In this document: piece after piece, positions 43,026-52,215 of the stretch
Layout: the number at the start of each line of letters is the position of its first letter
Numbering within the stretch: position 1 is the stretch's first letter
NCBI RefSeq assembly: GCF_000331245.1
Contig: NZ_ANFZ01000024.1
Coordinates: 1 to 59,251, forward strand
Direction: 5' to 3'
Origin: Blastomonas sp. AAP53
Lineage (GTDB): Bacteria > Pseudomonadota > Alphaproteobacteria > Sphingomonadales > Sphingomonadaceae
DNA: 59,251 nucleotides
Notes under the pieces: generated by a model
Told to the model about the DNA's origin: nothing
What the model saw: the letters and a program-made list of their open reading frames with translations, nothing else
Databases searched by the model: none
Translations under genes and position numbers: made by a program

Positions 43026-45311
43026 ATGAAGGCGAACATCAAACATCTGCTGTCGGCTACGGCATTGGCGTCCTTTGGCATCGCTTCACCAGCGTTTGCG
43101 CAAGAGGCAAGCCAGGGCGCCACCGAGCAGGAAGGCGGCGAAGACAGCACGATCATCGTGACCGCGACCCGGTCCGGCAAGTCGCTGGAGGATACCGGCG
43201 CGTCGATCTCTGTCCTTGGCGCCGAGGATTTTGGTGCAGGCGGCATCGAGAATGCCGGCGACCTGGCTGCGGCCATTCCCAACCTGTCCGTGGGCGATCA
43301 GTTCGGCGTCAACCGTACCTTCATTCGCGGCATCGGCCTGACCAGCATCGATCTGGGTGCCGATGGTGCCGTCGCGTTCCTTCAGAACGGCGCGATGATC
43401 AGCCGCCCGGCAGCGCAGCTCAGCGGCTTTTATGACGTCCAGCAGATCGAGGTGCTGCGCGGACCGCAGGGAACGACTTATGGTCGCGGTGCCACCGGCG
43501 GCGTCATCAACATCGTCACCGGACGGCCCACCGCCGAATGGGGCGGCTTTGCCCGCGCCACCTATGGCAACTATGATGCCCTCACGGTCGAGGGCGCCCT
43601 GGGTGGCCCGATTGCGGGCGACACGCTGATGGCGCGCGTCGCGGGCAAATATGAAAAGCGCGATGGCTTTGGCACCAACCTGTTCACCGGCAATCCTGTC
43701 GATGACCGCGACGCCTATGCCATTCGCGGTTCGCTGCTCGCCAAGTTCTCGCCGGACCTTGAGCTGCTGATCGTCGCCGATCATTTCAAGGAAGACGACA
43801 ACAACTACGCATTCCACTATTTCGGCCCCACGGTCGCCCCCGAGGCGGTGCTGGCATCGAAGCTGCTGGGCGGGCGGACGATCTTCGACTTCTATGCAGC
43901 GCGCGGCGAAACGCCGAACCTGCGCAACATCTATTCGAACGAAGACGCGATCAACAAGCGCGACGGGTCAAGCATCCAGGGTGTCCTGACCTGGAATTCG
44001 GGCGATTTCTCGCTCGTCTCCACCACGGCGTACCGCGAGTTCGAGCGCTTCAACCGCAATGACCTCGATATCAGCGACATCAATGCCTTCGGTCAGAACA
44101 ACTATACCGAAGACAGCAAGTCGTTCAGCCAGGAAGTGAACTTCACCTACAAGGCAAACAACCTGACGCTGCTGGGCGGTGCGACCTATTTCGAGGAGAA
44201 GCTGTTCGGCGAAGTGCGCGTGCCCACAGTGAACCTCGCCCGTTTTTTCAACATCGCGCTGGGCACCAACCTGCCCGGCAACCTGTTCGACAACGGCTTC
44301 TACCTGCAGCGCGGCACGGTGAAGACCAAGGCGGCGGGCGCCTATCTCGAGGCAGCGCTCGAGATCCTGCCCGATCTGACGATCACGGCAGGCGCGCGGT
44401 ACAACTGGGAAGAGCGCGCAGGCGTGGGACGGTTCACGTTCGATGCGCAGGGGCTCGACATCCCCACCGACAAGACCGGCAGCTGGAACGCGATCACGCC
44501 CAAGTTCGCGATCGAATACCGCACGCCCGGCGGCACGTTGTTCTACGGCAAGGCCACGCGCGGCTTCAAATCGGGCGTGGTCAACATCGGCAGCGCCAAT
44601 GCGGTGATCGATCCTGAATATGTATGGAGCTATGAGGCCGGTTTCCGCGGCGAAACTGCAGACCGGACGTTCGGCTTTGCCGGCGCGGCCTTCTATTACG
44701 ATTATACCAACCTGCAGGTGGGCTTCGTCAACGCCAACAGCATCGTGGAAACGATCAATGCTGCAGCGGCGCGCAACTATGGCGTCGAGCTTGAGGCGAC
44801 CATCCGCCCCGCGCAGAACACCACGGTGCGCATTTACGGCACCTATCTGAACGCGAAATACCAGGATTTCTGCAACGGCTATTACGCGGCTGGCAACGCG
44901 GCTCGCCCTCAATATCCCACCTGCTCCACTGATCCGGGCCTGGTCGACCTGTCGGGCAACCGGCTGTCCAACGCCCCCAAGTACACGGTCGCGGCCTTCG
45001 TCGACCAGCGCTTCGAACTGGGCGATTCCGGGTTCCTCGATCTGGCCGCCGACATCAATCTGCAGGACGAGGTGTTCTTCACCGAGTTCAACAACAACGA
45101 TGCGCGGCAGGAAGCCTTCGCTCTGGTCAACGCCAGCGTCACCTATCGTTCGCCCGACGAACGCTGGTCGCTGGCCTTGTGGGGCAAGAACCTGACCGAC
45201 AAATTCGCGCTGGCCAACACGATCATCGCTGCGCCGCTTTACAGCTTCGTGTCGGTGGGATCGCTGCGGCCCCCGCGCACCTATGGCATCACGCTCGGCG
45301 CCGAATTCTGA
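43026..45311 (+). CDS. TonB-dependent receptor (module B)
   Basis: 761 residues from the ATG at 43026, with GGGAGG six bases upstream (43014-43019). It has a signal peptide ending SPAFAQ, a TonB box region (STIIVTATRS), a plug (VQQIEVLRGPQGTTYGRGAT) and a barrel ending YGITLGAEF. No STN domain is seen. It starts a plus-strand unit with a hydrolase and a P450, so it probably takes up the substrate or an early product of module B. Confidence 0.92.
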   Translation: MKANIKHLLSATALASFGIASPAFAQEASQGATEQEGGEDSTIIVTATRSGKSLEDTGASISVLGAEDFGAGGIENAGDLAAAIPNLSVGDQFGVNRTFIRGIGLTSIDLGADGAVAFLQNGAMISRPAAQLSGFYDVQQIEVLRGPQGTTYGRGATGGVINIVTGRPTAEWGGFARATYGNYDALTVEGALGGPIAGDTLMARVAGKYEKRDGFGTNLFTGNPVDDRDAYAIRGSLLAKFSPDLELLIVADHFKEDDNNYAFHYFGPTVAPEAVLASKLLGGRTIFDFYAARGETPNLRNIYSNEDAINKRDGSSIQGVLTWNSGDFSLVSTTAYREFERFNRNDLDISDINAFGQNNYTEDSKSFSQEVNFTYKANNLTLLGGATYFEEKLFGEVRVPTVNLARFFNIALGTNLPGNLFDNGFYLQRGTVKTKAAGAYLEAALEILPDLTITAGARYNWEERAGVGRFTFDAQGLDIPTDKTGSWNAITPKFAIEYRTPGGTLFYGKATRGFKSGVVNIGSANAVIDPEYVWSYEAGFRGETADRTFGFAGAAFYYDYTNLQVGFVNANSIVETINAAAARNYGVELEATIRPAQNTTVRIYGTYLNAKYQDFCNGYYAAGNAARPQYPTCSTDPGLVDLSGNRLSNAPKYTVAAFVDQRFELGDSGFLDLAADINLQDEVFFTEFNNNDARQEAFALVNASVTYRSPDERWSLALWGKNLTDKFALANTIIAAPLYSFVSVGSLRPPRTYGITLGAEF

Positions 45312-45327
45312 TCGGGAGGATGCCATT

Positions 45328-46218
45328 GTGGACGCAGCCTTCACCATCGGTAGCCACAAGGTCTACCGGCTAGAGGAATGGCAGGGCGGGTTCAGCCCGC
45401 CCGAGGCCCTGTTTGCAGAGTATGAAGAGGCCGCCTTCCGCGAGCAGGCGGCCGGCTTCGAGCCTGCATTCCTGCGCGATGGGCTGATCTACGGCTATCT
45501 TCAAAGCTGGCTGATCGACACCGGCAGCGAGCGGATCATCGTCGATACTGGGGCGGGCAATGACAAGGACCGCCCCGGCATCCCGATCTTCGGGCAGCTG
45601 GCTACGCCGTTTCTCGAGGGGCTGAAGGCCGCAGGTTTCGAACCCGGCGACATCGACAAGGTCTTCTGCACGCACCTTCACATCGACCATGTCGGGTGGA
45701 ACACGCAGTTGCGCGACGGCAGCTGGCAGCCGACCTTTCCCAACGCGCGCTACTATTTCCCCCGGGTGGACGAAGCGGCGTGGAACCCGGCCAAGGCGCA
45801 GTACGCGACGCTGGCAGGGGCCGGCGTCAACGCCAACGTCTTCGAAGACAGCGTGCAGCCGGTCATCGACGCCGGCCTTGCCGAACTGATCGATGATGGC
45901 GCATTGATCGCTCCAGGCATGACCGCCTGGGCCTCCCCTGGCCACACCCCTGGCCATATGGTGCTGGAGGTGGAAGCCGGTGGCGAGGCGGCTCTGTTCA
46001 CCGGCGACATCCTGCATCACCCGATGCAGCTGGTCCGCCCCGACTGGAACAGCGTCTATTGCGAAGACCGCCATGCAGCAGCCAGCACGCGACGGCGCGT
46101 TCTGGAACGCGCCAGCGATACAGGCGCGCGCATCGTGCCTGCCCATTTCGGCGCGCCGCATTCGGTATTTGTCGATCGCGGCGCCGACGGGACATTCGTG
46201 CCGCGCACCCTTCGATAA
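45328..46218 (+). CDS. Metallo-beta-lactamase-fold hydrolase (lactonase-like)
   Basis: 296 residues from a GTG at 45328, preceded by GGGAGGA. The metal motif is THLHIDHVGW (HxHxDH), followed by SPGHTPGH, FTGDILHH and PAHFG, giving a full binuclear site. This pattern is common in quorum-quenching-type lactonases and in catabolic hydrolases. Opening of a Baeyer-Villiger lactone is plausible here, but not proven. It lies 16 bases after the TonB receptor. Confidence 0.85.
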   Translation: MDAAFTIGSHKVYRLEEWQGGFSPPEALFAEYEEAAFREQAAGFEPAFLRDGLIYGYLQSWLIDTGSERIIVDTGAGNDKDRPGIPIFGQLATPFLEGLKAAGFEPGDIDKVFCTHLHIDHVGWNTQLRDGSWQPTFPNARYYFPRVDEAAWNPAKAQYATLAGAGVNANVFEDSVQPVIDAGLAELIDDGALIAPGMTAWASPGHTPGHMVLEVEAGGEAALFTGDILHHPMQLVRPDWNSVYCEDRHAAASTRRRVLERASDTGARIVPAHFGAPHSVFVDRGADGTFVPRTLR

Positions 46219-46232
46219 CCAGGAGAAACCTT

Positions 46233-47465
46233 GTGACACACGACCCTGTTCCGCGTTTCTCTCCCGATGATGCAGCATTGAAGGCGAATCCATACCCCGC
46301 TTTCGGTCGGCTGCGCGAAGACGATCCGATGCATTGGGCAGAGCATGGCTATTGGGTTGTCAGCCGCCACGAGGACGTTCGCGGCGTCCTGATGAACCGC
46401 GATGACTTCGGCCAGGGCGATTTCGTCGAGAATATCCGGCTGTTCTATGGCCCGGACTTCGATGTGATGGGGCAACGGGGCTACAAATGGCTGTCCGAGG
46501 TGTTCCTGATGCAGGACCCGCCGCACCACACGCGGGTGCGCGGGCTGGTGACCGGCGCGCTCACCGCCAGGCGCGTCCGAACGATGGAACCGCGCATTCG
46601 CGAAATCACCGACCGGCTGATCGACAGCTTCGCCGCCGACGGGCAGGCCGACCTGATCGCGCGCTTCGCCTATGAACTGCCCGTGCGGGTGATGTGCGAC
46701 ATGCTGGGAATCGATCCGGAGGACGAGCGGCTGCCGGCGGTCATCAACGCCATAGCGCAGAGCTTCATCGTGTTCGAAGCGCGCGCGCTGACGGCAGATG
46801 AGCTTGCGACGGCCAACACGCAGATCGCGGTGCTCCAGCGGTTCTTCGAAAGCCTGTTCGACGAGCGCAAGGCGGCGCCGCAGGATGATCTGGCAACGGC
46901 GCTGGTGCAGGCCGGGGGCAAGGAGGACGCGCTATCGCACGATGAGCTGGTGACCGTGGCGATCGGCCTGTTTGGCGCGGGTTTCGAAACGACCGCGCAC
47001 ATGATCGGCAACGGCCTGCTGACGTTCAGCCGGTTTCCCGATCAGTGGCAGCTCCTTCTCAGCGATCCGGTCGCGCTGTCAGCCGGAACGGTCGATGAAA
47101 TTCTGCGCTACGAAAGCTCGCTGATCGCGACCTATCGCACCGCATTGCGCGCCACCGAGGTGCACGGACAGGCTGTCGCCAGGGGTGAAAAGGTGCTGAC
47201 GCTGATCGGTGCGGGCAATCGTGATCCGCGCGTGTTCGGCAACCCGGACAGCTTCGACATAGGCCGCGAAAATGCCGCCAAGCATCTGAGCTTCGGCGGC
47301 GGAATTCATTTTTGTGTCGGCGCAGAACTGGCGCGGCTGGAAGGGCGGATCGCATTCGAGCGGCTGGCGACACGGCTGCCGGGGTTGCGCGTCGATACCC
47401 GCGCGCCGGCCTGGCGCGACGGCTTCCTGTTCCGGGGACTGGGCACGCTTCCCGCCCATTGGTAA
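46233..47465 (+). CDS. Cytochrome P450
   Basis: 410 residues from a GTG at 46233 (RBS AGGAGA). Conserved parts are DPPHHTRVRGLV, the I-helix GAGFETTAHMIG (AGx[DE]TT), the K-helix ExxR in EILRYESSL, and the heme-Cys loop FGGGIHFCVGAELARLEG. It is a soluble bacterial P450 that needs a ferredoxin and reductase; neither is in the window. It probably hydroxylates the substrate. It ends 4 bases from the stop of the MDR gene transcribed in the other direction. Confidence 0.94.
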   Translation: MTHDPVPRFSPDDAALKANPYPAFGRLREDDPMHWAEHGYWVVSRHEDVRGVLMNRDDFGQGDFVENIRLFYGPDFDVMGQRGYKWLSEVFLMQDPPHHTRVRGLVTGALTARRVRTMEPRIREITDRLIDSFAADGQADLIARFAYELPVRVMCDMLGIDPEDERLPAVINAIAQSFIVFEARALTADELATANTQIAVLQRFFESLFDERKAAPQDDLATALVQAGGKEDALSHDELVTVAIGLFGAGFETTAHMIGNGLLTFSRFPDQWQLLLSDPVALSAGTVDEILRYESSLIATYRTALRATEVHGQAVARGEKVLTLIGAGNRDPRVFGNPDSFDIGRENAAKHLSFGGGIHFCVGAELARLEGRIAFERLATRLPGLRVDTRAPAWRDGFLFRGLGTLPAHW

Positions 47466-47469
47466 CCTA

Positions 47470-48465
47470 TCAGGGAAGCACGACGACCTTGCCGATGCGA
47501 TCGCCCGCTGCCAGCGCACGAAACGCTGCGGGCGCATCGGCGAGGGCAAACGTCTGGGCAATCACCGGCCTGATCTGCTGGCGGCTGGCCATGCGAAAGA
47601 TGACGCCCAGTATCTCGCGCACCCGCTCGGGATCGCTTTCGCCCAGATAGCGCGCATCGACCCCCGCCAGCTCGCCTGACTTCAGCAGCGGCAGGTTGGT
47701 CGGAAGTTTTGCGATGCCCTCCCCGGACGCAAAGCCGACCACCAGATGGCGACCATGCTTGGCGAGCGATCGAAAGCAGGGCTCGAGCAGCGAACCGCCC
47801 ACAGGATCGAAGACTCGGTCGACACCGCCGGGGAAACGCGCCTTCAGCGCCGCACGCCAATCCGGGTTGCGGTAGTCCAGCACCATATCAGCCCCCAGCC
47901 TGGCAACATGGCGCAGTTTGGCCTCGCCCGAGGCCAGCGCGATGACACTGCCGCCACTGGCATGGGCCAGCTGGACCGCTGCCGACCCGACACCGCCCGA
48001 AGCACCGGTCACCAGCAGCGTGTAGTGCGCCTGAAACTGACCGCGATCGAACAGGCCATAATAGGCTGTCAGGAAATCGAGGATCAGGGCCGAGGCCTCA
48101 GGCGACGGCAGGTCATCGGGGACTGCAACGCTGTTGGCCGCCTTGACGATCGCCCGTTCGGCCAATCCGCCGCCGAACTGCCAGCTGGCGATGCGCTGAC
48201 CCGGCAGGAAGCCGGTGACGCCCGCCCCCAGCGCCACGATCCGCCCGACGATCTCGCCGCCCGGAACGAACGGCACCGCAGGCTGAACCTGATACAGGCC
48301 GCGCATCACCAGGGCATCGACAAAGCCCAGCGCCGTCGCCTCGACGCGCAGAAGCATTTCCCCTGCGCCCGGGGTGCCGACGGCGCGCTCTTCGACAGCA
48401 AAGGCCTCGACTTCGCCCAGGCGATGCCCCTGAAAGGCTTTCATCGTGCCCGTGCTGCCGGCCAT
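47470..48465 (-). CDS. Quinone-oxidoreductase-like MDR protein
   Basis: 331 residues of the zinc-independent MDR type. Features are GEMLLRVEATALGFVDALVM, PFVPGGEIVGRIVALG and the NADPH loop VTGASGGVGSAAVQLAHASG. It likely reduces a quinone or enone using NADPH. Its start codon touches the stop of the upstream BVMO gene, so both belong to one minus-strand operon that begins with the iron alcohol dehydrogenase at 53397. Confidence 0.9.
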   Translation of the reverse strand: MAGSTGTMKAFQGHRLGEVEAFAVEERAVGTPGAGEMLLRVEATALGFVDALVMRGLYQVQPAVPFVPGGEIVGRIVALGAGVTGFLPGQRIASWQFGGGLAERAIVKAANSVAVPDDLPSPEASALILDFLTAYYGLFDRGQFQAHYTLLVTGASGGVGSAAVQLAHASGGSVIALASGEAKLRHVARLGADMVLDYRNPDWRAALKARFPGGVDRVFDPVGGSLLEPCFRSLAKHGRHLVVGFASGEGIAKLPTNLPLLKSGELAGVDARYLGESDPERVREILGVIFRMASRQQIRPVIAQTFALADAPAAFRALAAGDRIGKVVVLP

Positions 48466-50424
48466 TCAGCCAGCGTCCGCCAATGCGGGGCTAGCGCCTT
48501 GTGTCTTGCCGAACTCCAGGTCGTCCACGTTCGGCGTCCGCGTCATCCGCCAGAAGGCATCGTTGCGCCAGGGCGTGATCGCGACCACGCGGCCCTTGGC
48601 ATTGCGGTACCAGTTTTCCGTGCCCGGATGCGTCCAGACAAGCCTTTCGTGCGCCTCGTCGATCTGGCGGCGGTAATCCTGATACACCTCATCCTTCACT
48701 TCGACGGTGTCCGCCCCTTCCCTCGCGCTGGCAAGAACGACTTCGCCGGCGAAGTGCATCTGGTTTTCGATGTTGCGGATCATGCTGCCGCCATGGCCTG
48801 ACCCAACATTGGGTCCGAGCAGGATGAACATGTTGGGAAAGCCGGGAACCAGCGTCCCCAGATAGGCTGCCGCGTCATCCTCGCCCCACAGGTCGCGCAA
48901 CACCTGCCCGCCCTTTCCGACGACGTCGTACGACCCCAGCACCCGCGTCGTCTGGAACCCGGTCGCCAGGATGATCACATCTGCCTCGATCTCGATGCCC
49001 GATGACGAGAACAGGCGGCTGCCTTCGACCTTGGCCAGATGCTCGGGGATCAGCCGCGTGTTCGGCTTGCGCAGCATGCGGTACCAGCCATTGTCCAGCA
49101 GCATGCGCTTGGCAAACGGCGGGTAGTCGGGGAGCACCGCCTCGATGAGTTCGGGGCGATCCGCCAGCTGCTCCTCGACATAGCGCGTGAAATGGCGGCG
49201 ATGGCCGTCGTTGATTTCATTGACCGCGCGCTCGGGGTGCGGCCATTGCGGGTCGCGGCGCAAGGTGCCGTGGACCCGGTCGTTGAAGGTCCAGGACAGG
49301 CGCTGTTCCAGCCACATGCGATACAGCGGCACAGCCTGCATCAGATAGCGCACGCCTGCGGGTACATCCTTGCGAAACTGCGGGAACGGCGCGGCCCATT
49401 GCTTGGAGCGCGCAAAGACGGTGAGCGCGGCGGCCTCGTCTGCCACCGCTGGCGCAACCTGCATTCCCGACGCCCCATTGCCGATCACCGCGATGCGCTT
49501 GCCGGCCAAGTCGATGTCCTTGGGCCAGCGGCTGGTGTGGATGACCTCGCCGGTAAAGGATTCCAGCCCCGCGATCCTGGGATATTGCGGGATGTTGAGG
49601 ATGCCGACGGCGCTGAACAGGTAATCGGCGCGGTGTGTCGCGATCGATCCATCGGGCTTCGATACGGTGACCTCCCACTGATCGGCCCCTTCGATCCAGC
49701 GTGCGGCTTCGACCTTCGAGCTGAACTGCGTGCGCGCTGCCAGTCCGTACTCGCGGGCGGTGTCGAGCAGATAGCCTTCGATCTCGTCGCGCAGCGGAAA
49801 ATATTTCGACCAGTCGTTGGGACGGCAGGAGAAGGTATAGGTTAGCGAAGGGGTATCGACACCGCAGCCGGGGTAGCGGTTTTCAAACCACGTGCCGCCG
49901 AAATCCTCGTTCTTTTCGAAGATGACATGGTCGATACCGAGCCGCTGAAGCTCGATGCCTGCGCAAATTCCGGAAATGCCCGCGCCGATCACGATCGCCG
50001 ATTTGCTCTTGAGCATCGGCGGCGCATCGCGTTGCACCGGCGGCTTCGTCATGCCGGCAGCGATGATGTCGCCATATTCCTCAGGGACATGCTCGGTCAT
50101 CGCGACGCTCAGCATCTTCGCCAGCTGCGCATTGTCCGGCTGGGGCAGTGCCAGCGGCTTGCCGTTCAGCCACGCCTTGATGGCCTCAAGCGCATGGTGG
50201 CGGACCTGCTGCTGAGTTTCCTCATCCAGCTGGCCGCTGTCATTGTCATCGAGGCCCGGCGCGCGCTTCGGCACGAACGGCTCCTCGAGCCACCGCGCTT
50301 CGCCGGTCATCTGGTGCAGCAGCATCAGCAGCGACGGGATATTGCCGTGCTCGACCCCTGACTCCAGAAGTGGCCAGTCGATCTGATTGGGAGAAATCGG
50401 CCGGTCAGGCAATGCATGTGTCAT
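48466..50424 (-). CDS. Baeyer-Villiger monooxygenase 2, HAPMO-like with N-terminal extension
   Basis: 652 residues. An extra N-terminal region of about 140 residues precedes the FAD motif VIGAGISGIC (145-154) and the NADPH motif VIGNGASGMQ (313-322). The BVMO fingerprint is intact: FTGEVIHTSRWP (290-301) with His296. This length and layout are those of 4-hydroxyacetophenone monooxygenase. It should insert oxygen next to a ketone. It contrasts with BVMO 1, which lacks the His. A 12-bp hairpin lies upstream in the gap to the ligase gene. Confidence 0.92.
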   Translation of the reverse strand: MTHALPDRPISPNQIDWPLLESGVEHGNIPSLLMLLHQMTGEARWLEEPFVPKRAPGLDDNDSGQLDEETQQQVRHHALEAIKAWLNGKPLALPQPDNAQLAKMLSVAMTEHVPEEYGDIIAAGMTKPPVQRDAPPMLKSKSAIVIGAGISGICAGIELQRLGIDHVIFEKNEDFGGTWFENRYPGCGVDTPSLTYTFSCRPNDWSKYFPLRDEIEGYLLDTAREYGLAARTQFSSKVEAARWIEGADQWEVTVSKPDGSIATHRADYLFSAVGILNIPQYPRIAGLESFTGEVIHTSRWPKDIDLAGKRIAVIGNGASGMQVAPAVADEAAALTVFARSKQWAAPFPQFRKDVPAGVRYLMQAVPLYRMWLEQRLSWTFNDRVHGTLRRDPQWPHPERAVNEINDGHRRHFTRYVEEQLADRPELIEAVLPDYPPFAKRMLLDNGWYRMLRKPNTRLIPEHLAKVEGSRLFSSSGIEIEADVIILATGFQTTRVLGSYDVVGKGGQVLRDLWGEDDAAAYLGTLVPGFPNMFILLGPNVGSGHGGSMIRNIENQMHFAGEVVLASAREGADTVEVKDEVYQDYRRQIDEAHERLVWTHPGTENWYRNAKGRVVAITPWRNDAFWRMTRTPNVDDLEFGKTQGASPALADAG

Positions 50425-50467
50425 GTCGAAAAATATCCTGGAACAATCGAAATTGCGGCAAGGCGAC

Positions 50468-50495
50468 CATCTGGCCCGGCTGACCGGGCCAGATG
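50468..50495 (-). other. Perfect 12-bp hairpin between the ligase and BVMO 2 genes
   Basis: CATCTGGCCCGG (50468-50479) pairs with CCGGGCCAGATG (50484-50495), with a 4-nt loop CTGA. It lies in the 109-base gap in a minus-strand operon. It has no U-tract, so it may protect or adjust the upstream mRNA rather than terminate. Confidence 0.5.
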
Positions 50496-50533
50496 CGCAG
50501 AAAGGTTGAAACTGGCCGACGCAGCGGGGCCGA

Positions 50534-52168
50534 TCATGGTGTAAACGCTTCCCGGCGAACCCGCAGACCAGCCGCTTCGCGATCCCATGTGTCGCTGGTC
50601 ACGCCCTGCTTGCGCAGATCGGTCTTCAGCACCTTGGCAGACGGGGTCTTGGGCAGCTCGTCGAGCACGCGGAAATAGCGCGGCACCATGAAATACGGCA
50701 TCGTCTCGATCAGAAACTCAGCCAATACCCGGCAGTCGATCGACCGGCCCGGAACGGGTGCGACCACCACCATGACCTCGTCCTCCGAATATTCGCTCGG
50801 CACCGCAATCGCCGCCGCCTCGCGCACATCGGGGTGACGGCAGACCTCCGCTTCGACCTCGAATGACGAGATATTCTCACCGCGGCGGCGGATCGCGTCC
50901 TTCACCCGGTCGACGAAATAGAAATAGCCTTCGTCATCGCGGCGGAACGCATCGCCGGTGTGGAACCAGCCGTTGCGCCAGGCTTCGGCGGTGGCTTCTG
51001 GGTTGGCGTTATAGCCGCTGTTCATCGCCCAGGGCCGGTCGGTGCGCACCAGCATCTCGCCGATCTCTCCAACCGCCACTTCGCAATCGTTGCGATCGAC
51101 CAGCCTGACCTCGACGCCGGGACGCACCTTGCCGCAGGTTCCGATCTTGACCGGATTGGCCTCCGAAACGACGGGCGACGACACCTCGGTCATGTTGAAG
51201 ATCGTGTAGATGTCGATCCCGAAACGTTCGTTGAACGCCGCCGCATCACCGGTCAGCGGCACCATGAACGCCTTCCTGACGCAATGGTCGCGATCCTGCG
51301 GCGAAGGCTGCGCCTTGAGCAGGAATGTCGCCATCACGCCAAGCAGAAACACGACCGTCGCACCGGTACGCTTGGCCACCGACCAGAACTCGTCGGTCGA
51401 GAAATTGTCGATCAGCGCCACCGAAGCCCCGCGCGCCAGCATGACGAACGGAGGCCCCATGCCACCGATGTGGAAGATCGGCGCGACGCACATGTAGCGG
51501 TCGTCCTCTCCCACCATCGGCCAGCTTTCCGGCCCGGCGTTGGAGAACATGTGGAGGTACGAGGACAGCACGCCCTTCGACGGACCCGTCGTGCCCGAGG
51601 TGTAGATGATCGACTGGATGTCCCACGGCTCGATCGCGCGCTCCAGCGGCAGGTCGTCGGCGGGGTCGCCTTCGACGTCGTCGAACCGAACCGAGGGCAG
51701 CGGTGCGTTCTCGACCGGGTTGCTGGTGGTGATGACCAACTGCTCGAGCTGGCCAAGCTCGACGCCATTCAGGCGCGCGACAAGGTCGGGATGCACCAGC
51801 AGCAGCCGCGCTGCCGAGTTGACCAGCACATGTTCCAGCAGCGCGCCCCTGTAGGCGGTGTTGAACGGCACGAACACGGCCCCCAGATAGTTGATCGCAT
51901 AAAACGCGATCAGCGCGTCCGGTCCGTTCGGCAACCATACGGCCACCCGGTCACCCTGCCGCACACCCAGCTGGCGCAGTCCGGCGGCCTTGGCGCGAAC
52001 GCGGGCGTGCACGTCTGCGAAGCTCCACTCGGTGCCATCGGCAAAGACGACATGCGCCTTGGACGATCGCTCGTCCGCCCAGCGGTCGAGCAGATAGCGC
52101 AGCACGCATTCGTCGCGGTTGGGAATGCGGGGATCCAGAAAGTCCCGCGATCTTTCAGCATTCGGCAT
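50534..52168 (-). CDS. Acyl-CoA synthetase (AMP-forming) 2
   Basis: 544 residues from the ATG at 52168, with AAGGAAG 6 bases upstream. The adenylation motif is IIYTSGTTGPSKGVLSS, HTGDAFRRDDEGYFYFVDRV is the hinge region, and the C-terminal Lys lies in LPKTPSAKVLKTDLR. It activates an organic acid to its CoA ester. It lies between the iron alcohol dehydrogenase and BVMO 2. The longer frame to 52219 has no RBS. Confidence 0.92.
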   Translation of the reverse strand: MPNAERSRDFLDPRIPNRDECVLRYLLDRWADERSSKAHVVFADGTEWSFADVHARVRAKAAGLRQLGVRQGDRVAVWLPNGPDALIAFYAINYLGAVFVPFNTAYRGALLEHVLVNSAARLLLVHPDLVARLNGVELGQLEQLVITTSNPVENAPLPSVRFDDVEGDPADDLPLERAIEPWDIQSIIYTSGTTGPSKGVLSSYLHMFSNAGPESWPMVGEDDRYMCVAPIFHIGGMGPPFVMLARGASVALIDNFSTDEFWSVAKRTGATVVFLLGVMATFLLKAQPSPQDRDHCVRKAFMVPLTGDAAAFNERFGIDIYTIFNMTEVSSPVVSEANPVKIGTCGKVRPGVEVRLVDRNDCEVAVGEIGEMLVRTDRPWAMNSGYNANPEATAEAWRNGWFHTGDAFRRDDEGYFYFVDRVKDAIRRRGENISSFEVEAEVCRHPDVREAAAIAVPSEYSEDEVMVVVAPVPGRSIDCRVLAEFLIETMPYFMVPRYFRVLDELPKTPSAKVLKTDLRKQGVTSDTWDREAAGLRVRREAFTP

Positions 52169-52215
52169 GATGCTTCCTTGTGCTTGGGGCGATGTGGCCA
52201 CGGATGAGCGCGCCG

